Positions 8,771 to 17,200 of a stretch of DNA of 64,000 nt are shown one piece after another (within the stretch, counting starts at the first letter, position 1; each line of letters opens with the position of its first letter). A model generated the notes under the pieces. The model made no database searches. It worked only from the letters and a program-made list of their open reading frames with translations, and was not told the origin of the DNA. The DNA is taken from positions 1 to 64,000 of the forward strand of contig NZ_JACXBP010000007.1 of the NCBI RefSeq assembly GCF_014773485.1, in the 5' to 3' direction. Source of the DNA: Erwinia aphidicola (GTDB taxonomy: Bacteria; Pseudomonadota; Gammaproteobacteria; Enterobacterales; Enterobacteriaceae). The position numbers were made by a program, and so were the translations under genes.

Positions 8771-8797
8771 TGACAAACGATTATATTTAGCATCTGA
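8771..8797. promoter_or_regulatory. AmpR operator in the ampR-ampC intergenic region
   Basis: Read on the minus strand, TCAGATGCTAAATATAATCG followed by TTTGTCA closely matches the AmpR-binding sequence known from Enterobacter and Citrobacter (TCTGCTGCTAAATTTAACCG then TTTGTCA). It lies immediately upstream of, and overlaps, a TTGTCA that would be the -35 of ampC, the usual arrangement for AmpR activation. Confidence 0.85.
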
Positions 8798-8824
8798 CAA
8801 TAGAAAATCTTACACGAGAGCACC

Positions 8825-9748
8825 ATGAGCCGCAGTTATCTGCCGTTAAATTCGCTGCGTGCCTTTGAAGCCGCGGCCAGACAGTTAAGTTTTACTAAGG
8901 CTGCTATCGAACTCAATGTGACCCATGCCGCCATCAGCCAGCAGGTTAAAGCGCTGGAGCAGCATCTGAACTGTCAGCTATTTATCCGCATCTCGCGCGG
9001 GCTGGTGCTGACGCCAGAAGGGGAGATCCTGCTGCCCACGCTGAGTGACGCCTTCGATCGCATCGCCGAATCGCTGGACCGTTTTTCTGCCGGCCGCGTC
9101 AGGGAGAAGGTGAAAGTTGGCGTGGTCGGAACCTTTGCCACCGGCTATCTGCTGCCGCGGCTGGCGGCATTTCGCCTGCGCTATCCGCATATCGATCTGC
9201 TGCTCTCCACCCACAATAATCGCGTCGACAGCGTGGCTGAGGGGCTGGATTACGCCATCCGCTACGGCAACGGCGCCTGGCACGGTACGGAGTCACAGTT
9301 TCTGTGCGATGCCCCGCTGGCGCCGCTGTGCACGCCGGAGCTGGCGCAGCAGATCCAGCAGCCTGCCGATTTGAACACCTTTACGCTGCTGCGATCCTTC
9401 CGCCGCGATGAGTGGACAACGTGGTTTGCGGCAGTGGGGGAGCCGGCGCCTTCGCCCGCGCAGCATATTATGGTGTTTGATTCGTCGGTGAACATGCTGG
9501 AGGCGGCACAGGCCGGGGCGGGGATTGCGCTGGCGCCGCCGGTGATGTTCAGCCATCTGCTGCAAAGTGGGAAGATCGTGCAGCCATTTGCCACCACTAT
9601 CAGCTTAGGGGGGTACTGGCTGACGCGGCTGCAGTCGCGCCCGGAAAGCGCGGGGATGCGTGATTTTGCGGACTGGCTGCTGGGGGAAGCGGGTGCGCCC
9701 GGCCATCCCGGGCCGACCAGAAAAGCGGTCGGCCCCTACAACAGATGA
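8825..9748 (+). CDS. ampR: LysR-type regulator AmpR with a palindrome-encoded C-terminal tail
   Basis: AmpR represses or activates ampC depending on which muropeptide it binds. The N-terminal winged helix (LNSLRAFEAAARQLSFTKAA, IELNVTHAAISQQVKALEQH) and the effector domain match AmpR closely. Family members have about 290 residues and end near MRDFADWLL; this one continues to 307. The extra residues include HPGPTRKAVGPYNR, which is the translation of a dispersed palindrome (GGGCCGACC ... GGTCGGCCC) lying across the end of the gene. The original stop was therefore probably lost when the repeat arrived, and translation now ends just beyond it. The tail is unlikely to disturb the DNA-binding domain, but its effect on AmpR is untested. 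Confidence 0.95.
   Translation: MSRSYLPLNSLRAFEAAARQLSFTKAAIELNVTHAAISQQVKALEQHLNCQLFIRISRGLVLTPEGEILLPTLSDAFDRIAESLDRFSAGRVREKVKVGVVGTFATGYLLPRLAAFRLRYPHIDLLLSTHNNRVDSVAEGLDYAIRYGNGAWHGTESQFLCDAPLAPLCTPELAQQIQQPADLNTFTLLRSFRRDEWTTWFAAVGEPAPSPAQHIMVFDSSVNMLEAAQAGAGIALAPPVMFSHLLQSGKIVQPFATTISLGGYWLTRLQSRPESAGMRDFADWLLGEAGAPGHPGPTRKAVGPYNR
9710..9736. repeat. Dispersed palindrome inside the ampR 3' end
   Basis: GGGCCGACC, nine-base spacer AGAAAAGCG-like, GGTCGGCCC then CTACA. It is part of the ampR reading frame and supplies most of its last 14 codons. Confidence 0.8.
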
Positions 9749-9909
9749 TGCGTCATTCATTCCTGATGATGCCCCGGTACTTCCTGTAGGGGCCGACCCT
9801 TTTTTTCGGTCGGCCCGAAGTCCCTTGATGATGCGCCATTCATTCCTGATGATGCCCCGGTACTTCCTGTAGGGGCCGACCCTTTTTTTCGGTCGGCCCG
9901 GACCCCATC
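9744..9909. repeat. Two tandem 83-bp units, each carrying one palindrome
   Basis: Unit 1 spans 9744-9826 and unit 2 spans 9827-9909. Each begins GATGATGCG.CATTCATTCC, passes GATGATGCCCCGGTACTTCC, and ends with GTAGGGGCCGACCC, a T run and GGTCGGCCC. They differ at only a few bases, so the duplication is recent. No gene lies within; the ampR and SDR genes flank it. Confidence 0.88.
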
Positions 9910-10708
9910 ACCCGTTATCCTGAAAACCCGGATAAAGCGTCATGCCGCCATCGACAAACAGCGTGGTGCCGTGCACGTAATCGGACAGATCGCTGGCCAG
10001 CCAGACGACCGCGTTGCCAATATCCCGCGCTTCGCCAATGCGGCCATAGGGGATCAGCTCCAGTAGCTTGCGCCCCGCGTCACCCTCGGTACTCTCTTTG
10101 TTGATCGCGGTGGCGATGGCGCCGGGCGCGATCGAATTGACGCGTATACGCTCGGCGCCAATCTCCTGGGCAAGCGAGCGCATCAGCAGGTCGACACCGC
10201 CTTTGGAGGCCGCATAGTTCACATGCCCGGCCCACGGGATCACCTGGTGTACCGAGCTCATATGGATAATTTTCCCCAGCGCGCGGCTGACCTCCGGCCG
10301 CGCACCCTGCTGGCGAAACTGGCGCAGCGCCGCACGGGCGCAGAGGAACTGCCCGGTCAGGTTGACATCCAGCACTTTGTTCCAGTCGGCCAGCGACATC
10401 TCGCCAATCGGCGCGTCTTTTTGCAGCCCGGAGTTCGCCACCAGAATATCCAGCGCGCCAAAAGCGTCGATGGTGCGGGCAAACAGGTTGTCGACGTCGT
10501 CCTCTTTTGACACATCGCCGCCGACGGCAATGGCTTTGCCGCCTTGCTGACAAATTTTTGCCGCCAGCTCTTCAGCGGGCTGCGCCTGGCTGTTGTAATT
10601 GATCACCACGCTGGCCCCGGCTTCCGCCAGCGCCTCTGCGCAGGCATAGCCAATTCCTGAACTGGCGCCCGTCACCAGCGCAACCTGATTTTTTAATGAA
10701 ATCATCAT
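9908..10708 (-). CDS. Classical short-chain dehydrogenase, glucose 1-dehydrogenase-like
   Basis: A 266-residue NAD(P)-dependent oxidoreductase of the classical SDR family. Visible motifs are the cofactor loop TGASSGIG (residues about 14-21), NSG in place of the usual NAG, the catalytic Ser in HMSSVHQV, the Tyr-x-x-x-Lys pair in YAASK, and the C-terminal VDGGMTLYPGF typical of glucose 1-dehydrogenase-like members. AAGGTC lies eight bases before ATG 10708; a second ATG follows immediately. It is transcribed alone, divergent from the GFA-type gene. The substrate (glucose, another sugar or an alcohol) cannot be set from sequence. Confidence 0.9.
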   Translation of the reverse strand: MMISLKNQVALVTGASSGIGYACAEALAEAGASVVINYNSQAQPAEELAAKICQQGGKAIAVGGDVSKEDDVDNLFARTIDAFGALDILVANSGLQKDAPIGEMSLADWNKVLDVNLTGQFLCARAALRQFRQQGARPEVSRALGKIIHMSSVHQVIPWAGHVNYAASKGGVDLLMRSLAQEIGAERIRVNSIAPGAIATAINKESTEGDAGRKLLELIPYGRIGEARDIGNAVVWLASDLSDYVHGTTLFVDGGMTLYPGFQDNG

Positions 10709-10804
10709 AACTTTGACCTTCTTGTCGTGAACACGGGTGTCCTATAGTCTTGTTGAGGATCATGAACTCAGCAAATCATGCGGCAATTTTATCAGGAGAG
10801 AGCT

Positions 10805-11230
10805 ATGCCAGAGATTAAGTCTGCCCAGTGCCACTGTGGGGCGGTCACCTTTAACGTCACGCTGCTGGACGGCTTCAACACCGTGCGCCGCTGCAACTGT
10901 TCTTTTTGCCGCATGCGCGGCGCGGTGGTGGCGTTTGCCAGTGAAATTAACATCACCCAGGGCGAGGATAAGCTGACCGAGTACCGCTTCAACAGCAAAT
11001 CAGTGGCACACTATTTCTGCTCCGTCTGCGGGATTTACACCTTTCATCAGCCCCGCTCTAATCCGCAGCAGCGTGCCGTCAACGTGGCCTGCATCGACGG
11101 CATCTCGCCGTTTGATTTCTCGCCGCTGAACGTTACGGATGGTATCCATCATCCGAAAGATGGCGGCAAAGGCGGCGTGGCGGGAACGCTGAGCTATCAG
11201 CCTTCTGCCGATGAGTGCGCGCCTGAGTGA
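10805..11230 (+). CDS. GFA/CENP-V family zinc protein
   Basis: A 141-residue protein of the glutathione-dependent formaldehyde-activating (GFA) fold. The two zinc sites are built from CHCG near the start, CNCSFC (residues about 29-34) and CSVCG (about 68-72). Some members condense formaldehyde with glutathione, but most bacterial relatives are uncharacterised. The start is ATG 10805, preceded by AGGAGAGAGCT; an open frame extends slightly upstream but lacks such a site. The last 34 bases overlap the 3' end of the convergent glucan synthase gene, so the last 11 codons of each are encoded on opposite strands of the same DNA. Confidence 0.87.
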   Translation: MPEIKSAQCHCGAVTFNVTLLDGFNTVRRCNCSFCRMRGAVVAFASEINITQGEDKLTEYRFNSKSVAHYFCSVCGIYTFHQPRSNPQQRAVNVACIDGISPFDFSPLNVTDGIHHPKDGGKGGVAGTLSYQPSADECAPE

Positions 11231-14200
11231 ATATCCACGCGGTGTTCGCGCCCGTCATCAATCAGCTCAATATCGCCGTACGGCTGCGGCGTGCCGTCCA
11301 GGCACAGTGAAGACTCTCCGTCGCAGCGCCGCACGGTGATGCGGTAGTGGCTGCTGCCGTGCTGATAGGCGATCATCACTTCAGGCCAGGCGGCGGGCAG
11401 CAGCGGCCTGATGCTCAACTTATCGCCCTCACGGGTTATCCCCAGCAGCGATTCGGTCAGCAGGCGGTACGCCCAGCCCGCCGAACCGGTGTACCAGCTC
11501 CAGCCGCCGCGCCCGTTGTGCGGCGCCACGCTGTAGACGTCGGCGGCCATCACGTAAGGCTCGACCTTATAGCGCGCGACTGCGTCAGCATTCAGGCTGT
11601 GATTTACCGGGTTAATCATCGACCACAGCTGCCAGGCGCGCTCGCTGTTGCCCATCTGCGCAAAGGCCATCACCGCCCAGATAGCGCCGTGCGTATACTG
11701 CCCACCATTTTCCCGCACCCCCGGGACGTAGCCCTGAATATAGCCGGGGTTAGGGCCGAGACCGTCGAACGGCGGAGTGAGCAGTTTGATTAAGCCGTTA
11801 TCGCCATCGACCAGCAGCTCGTCCAGGGAGCGCATCGCCTGAGCACAGCGATCCGCGCTGCCTGCACCCGACAGCACCGCCCAGCTCTGGGCTATAGCAT
11901 CAATCTGGCAGGCGGGAGAGAGCTGGGAGCCGAGCGGCGCACCGTTATCAAAATAGCCGCGGCGATACCACTTGCCATCCCAGCCCGACGCGTGGAGATT
12001 TTTTTGCAGCAGGTCGGCCTGCTCGCGGCACAGCAGCGCCACGTCGGGCTGCTGTATCCGATCCGCCAGCGCGGCGAAGCGCTGTAGCACCGTGAACAGG
12101 AAGAAGCCGAGCCAGACGCTTTCGCCTTTGCCCTCAATACCGACCAGATTCATGCCGTCATTCCAGTCGCCCGCGCCCATCAGCGGCAGGCCGTGCGGAC
12201 CGAAGCGCAGCCCGTGGCGAATTGCCTTCACGCCGTGCTGCCACAGCGTCTCCTCCAGCGGGGTGATGGTCGGCTGCTGGTAAACTGACTCCTCTTCCGG
12301 CCGCAGCGGGCGCGATTCGATATAGCTGACGGGCTGTTGCAGCAGCGCGCTGTCGCCCGTCACGCTCACGTAGTGGCACATGGCCAGCGGCAGCCAGAGA
12401 TAATCATCGGAGCAGCGGGTACGCACCCCGTTGCCCAGCGGCGGGTGCCACCAGTGCTGCACATCGCCCGCCAGATACTGGCGTGAGGCGCACAGCACGA
12501 TCTGCTGGCGCAGCCGCTCCGGCGCCGCATGCGCCAGCGCCAGCGTGTCCTGCAGCTGGTCGCGGAAGCCGTAAGCGCCGCCCGACTGGTAGTAGCCGCT
12601 GCGCGCCATGATGCGGCTGGAGAGGGTTTGGTACAGCAGCCAGCCGTTGACCAGCAGATCCACCGACGGGTCGGGGGTGGTCACGGTAATTTTGTCGAGC
12701 AGGCGGTGCCAGTGCTGATGGACGATTTCCAGCTCGTGCCGCGCCGCGCCTTCACTGATAAAGCGCGCAATCAGCCCTTCGGCCTCTGCCGGGGTTTGCC
12801 CGGTGCCGAGAACAAAAATAAAGGTGCGCTGGTCGCCATCAATCAGCGTGGTCGCTGACTGCACGGCCGCGCAGGGATCTAACCCCACGCCGGTGGTGCC
12901 CGACAGCATGTGCTGGGTCAGCGCCGCCGGGGCACGCTGCGTGCCATTACGGCCAAGAAAGGCACGCCGGTCGCCGGTCAGGGAGCAGTGGACGCCGCTG
13001 ACGGCAAAGAAGGACGTGCGCTCTGAGCCGTTACTGCCGTAGAAGTTGGTGGCCAGCACGCCGCACCCGGCGGCAACGCCAGCGGGCTGCGTCATGATAT
13101 GCATCGCCGATTTGCTGCGCGTCTCGCCCAGCGTCCATTCTACGTAGCCGGTGGCGGAAATTTTGCGGATCCGCCCTGAGTTATTGCTCACCGTGAGGAT
13201 CGCCAGCTTGACTGGCGCATCAACGGCGACCAGTACGGTCAGCTCGCTGTCCAGCCCGGTTTCGCGGTGGTGAAATACGCTGTAGCCGAAACCATGGCGG
13301 CTCAGGTACAGCCCCTGGCCCCTGGCGGGTAGCGCCGTGGGTGACCAGAAGTGGCCGCTCTCTTCATCACGCAGATAGAAGGCTTCACCTGAACGGTCGC
13401 TGACCGGGTCATTTTCCCACGGCGTCAGGCGATATTCGTGTGCGTTCTCGAACCAGCTGTAGGCCTGCCCGGCCTCTGAAATTACCGAGCCGAAACTGTC
13501 ATTGGCGATCACGTTGGACCATGGCGCAGGGGTCGGGTCCTGCTCATCAAGCAATATCTGGTATTCACGGCCATCAGGGGAGAAGCCTCCGCGCCCGTTG
13601 AAGAACAGCAAGTCATCCGTTTCAGGTTGCCACTGCAGGTGCTGATTAGCAGGCAAATCCGTCTGGATAACCAGCGGCTGTGCGGCCGCCGTCACGGGCT
13701 GCATGCGCAATTTAAGCTGTTCTTTCAGCCCACCGGCGCGATCGTCGATGACGACCCGCGCCACGCTGAGCAGCAGCAGGCGGTCCTCAGGGGAGAGATG
13801 CTGGCCGTCGCGCACAAAAATGCCCCCTGACTTATCGATCAGGCTGGCTTCGGCGCCCGCGGCAACCAGGCTCATTATCTGGTTTTGCAACAGCTGCTGA
13901 TAGCCGCCGGGGCCGTCATTGAGGATCACCAAATCCATCAACAGACCTTTCATGCGCAGATATTGATGCGCCTGCACAAAGGTAGTGATCAGCGGCGTGT
14001 TTTCCGCGCGGGTGACGCTCAGGATCACAATCGGCAGATCGCCCGAAATAGCCCAGCCCCACAGACCGCTTTGCCCACGACGGTTGCGGCTGAGGATCTC
14101 CGCCCCGGCGCGTAGCTCGGGGCTGGGGAACAGCACGGCACTGGCGAGGCGGTTAAACAGTTTGGCGTCATCTTCGTTGGCGTTGATCTGCCGCAGCGCA

Positions 14201-17200
14201 ATCTGGCTGTGCGACCAGGCCAGTTCAAAGACCCGATCGGCAATCGGCTGGTCGCGGTACTTTTCCAGCAGTTGAATACTGAGGGCGCGGCTTTCCGTCA
14301 CCCCATAAACAATGTCTACCGTTACCGACTGGCCCGGTAGCAGGGTAACAGGCTGGCGCACCGCCATGATCGGGTCGAGCACCGCGCCCGCCGAGTTGCT
14401 GAGCGGCCCGCTATAACGGGACATTGCCGCATTGGCGGTATCGTTGCCGCGGCCAAGGAAGATGGCGCGGTCAGTTTCGAAGGAGGCGGTTTGCTGCGTT
14501 CTGCCATGCACCACCATCATATGAAACAGACAGGGGGTGACTTCATCCGGGGATCTCGGCCGGCGCTGGCAGAGAATGGCTTCATCCTCCGTGAGCAGTT
14601 CCGTCTGCACAAAAAGGTTACTGAAGGCCGGATGTGCCCGATCGCTGGCGGCCGGGGCCAGCACCACTTCTGCATAGGTGGTCAGCTCCACGCTGCGCGC
14701 CTTGCGGCCGCGATTGAGCAGCGTGACGCGGCGCAGTTCGATATCGTCTTCCGGCGAAACCACGATCTGGGTTTTGATCTCCAGCGTGCCCTGAGTACGG
14801 GTGAATACCACACCCGCGTCGGTAAACGATGCCCGGTAGCGATCGGCTGGCGCGCCCAGCGGCTGCCAGGTGGTGTTCCACAGCTCACCGCTCTCCACAT
14901 CGCGAATATAGCAGCACGGCCCCGAGTTATCGCAGGTGCCGTCGCTGTGCCAGCGGGTCAGCGCCAGATCGCGCCAGCGGCTGTAGCCACCGCCGGCCTG
15001 CGTCAGCATCAGGTGATAGTGAGCATTCGACAGCAGCTGGACCTCCGGCAGCGGGCTGTTAACATCATTGAATTCTCGCGGCAGATAGTGAACCGGCAGT
15101 AATGCCCCTGCCTGGGCCTCAAAATGACGGCGCGGGCTGTACAGCTCAACGGCATCCGGCACCCGTTCCTGCAGCAGCAGGCGGCCGGACTGGAATGCGG
15201 CAACCGACATAAAGCGATCGGTCATGGGCGCGTTGTGCAGCAGGTGGGAGATCGCCTGAAAAGCCATCCCCTGGTGATGCGCCATCCATGAACGCACCAC
15301 GGCAAAGCGCTGGCCGCTGGCCTGGCGCGAAGGGGTGAAATCCAGCGCCTCATAGAAACCGTATTCGCCGCGCGCGCCGCTTTTAGCCAGCAGCGCCAGA
15401 TTCTCACAGGCTTTTTGCGGTGACACCATCAGCGCCAGGAACGTGGCATACGGGGCGATGACCATATCCTCCGCCAGCCCGCGCTTCAGCCCCAAACCGG
15501 GCACGCCAAAGGCGTGATACTGATAGTTTTGCGCCACGTCAAAGGCATAATATCCCGACTCAGAGATCCCCCAGGGCACCCCGCGCTTTTTGCCCCAGTC
15601 TATCTGTCCGTTCACCGCCGACAGGCTCATGGCGGCCAGCAGGCTGCCGGGGTAGATTGGCATCACCAGATTGGGCATCAGATATTCAAACATCGACCCG
15701 CTCCAGGACATCAGCGCGGTATTGTTATCGATAGTGGTGAACAGGCGGCCCAGCGCATACCAGCTTTTCAACGGCAGCTGGTTAGTGGCAATCGTCAGGA
15801 AGGTAGTCAGGCGGATCTCAGAGGGGAACAGGTCGTAATGGCTGTGGTCCAGCGTGCTGTTATCGCAGTGATAGCCCACGCTCAGCTGATGGTTAACGTC
15901 ACTGTACAGGAAGACAAAGTCCATTCTGGCGTGCGCGTTCAGCCGCAGTTCCAGCTCGCTGATGATGGCGAGCTGCATGCGGGCCTGGACAATCGCCGAA
16001 AGGGGGGGAGAATCGGGCTGCAATGTATCAGCCTGGGAAAGCCACGCCAGCGAAGGCAGCCCGGCCGCACGCCAGTCGGGCGGCAGCCAGCCGAGCAGCG
16101 ATGACCAGACCTGGCAGAAGCGCGTCAGCTGCGCGTGCAGCAGCCGCGTCCAGCGGCTGACCCCATTGTTCTCCTGCTGGCTCATTCCCTCAAGGCGAGC
16201 GCTCAGTTTGCGCATCTTCTTCAGCTCATCCTGTAACAGCGCCGGGGAGAGCTGCGCGGCGTCAACAAGATGCTTTTGCAGCAGCCGCAGCGTGGTGGGG
16301 GCATGAGCCCCCCAGCAGGTTTCCAGAATAGCCAGGGTATCTTTAAGCCCCGCCAGCATCTGGCCGATATCGATGATCGGCTGATGGCGCAGCTGACCTA
16401 AGCCCGCGCTGAGCGTCAGCAGGTGACCGGCCATATTGCCGCTGTCGACGCTGGAGACATAGCGCGGGTTAAGCGGCAGCAGCGTCAGGGTGTCGTACCA
16501 GTTGAACAGGTGACCGCGGTAGTGCTCCATTTTATCCAGGGTGTCCAGCGTCAGGGTGACGCGCCGCAGCACTTCGGTGCCGGGGATATAGCCGAAATCC
16601 ATCGCGGTCAGATTAGCCATCAGCGACAGGCCGATATTGGTCGGCGAGGTGCGGTGGGCAATCATGGCGTGGGGCTGCTCCTGATAATTGTCCGGCGGCA
16701 GCCAGTTGTCGTCTGCGCAGGTAAATGTTTCGAAAAAGGCCCAAATTTCGCGGCTGCTCTGGCGCAGCAGCATTTGATGGTCGCTGCTCAGCGCGGGGGC
16801 AGAAAGTTCCGCAGGTCGGCTTAGCCAGCAGAGCAGCAGCGGGGCCAGGCACCAGAGTAATCCGGCGGGCAGGGCGAGGCTCAGCAGGGCGGGCGCCTGC
16901 AACGCGCTTAACAGAATCAATAGCAGGCCAGCCACCACGTTCAGCCACATGCTGCGGTAAAACGCCAGTGGGGAAGCCGGGTTGCCGACAGCCGAATGGT
17001 CGGCGCTGACCCACTGATTGAGGTTGCGCCGGGTAATCGCCAGCCGCCAGAGGGTGAGCGCAATGGCATGCAGGGAGTAGCCTGCCTCATGCGGCAGCGT
17101 GATGAAGTTCAGCCCGATGCGCAGCAGCCGTAGCCAGGTCCCCTTCAGGACAGCCGACACGCGGCTCAACAGAGGGCGGTTGCTCATCACCAGGTCCAGC

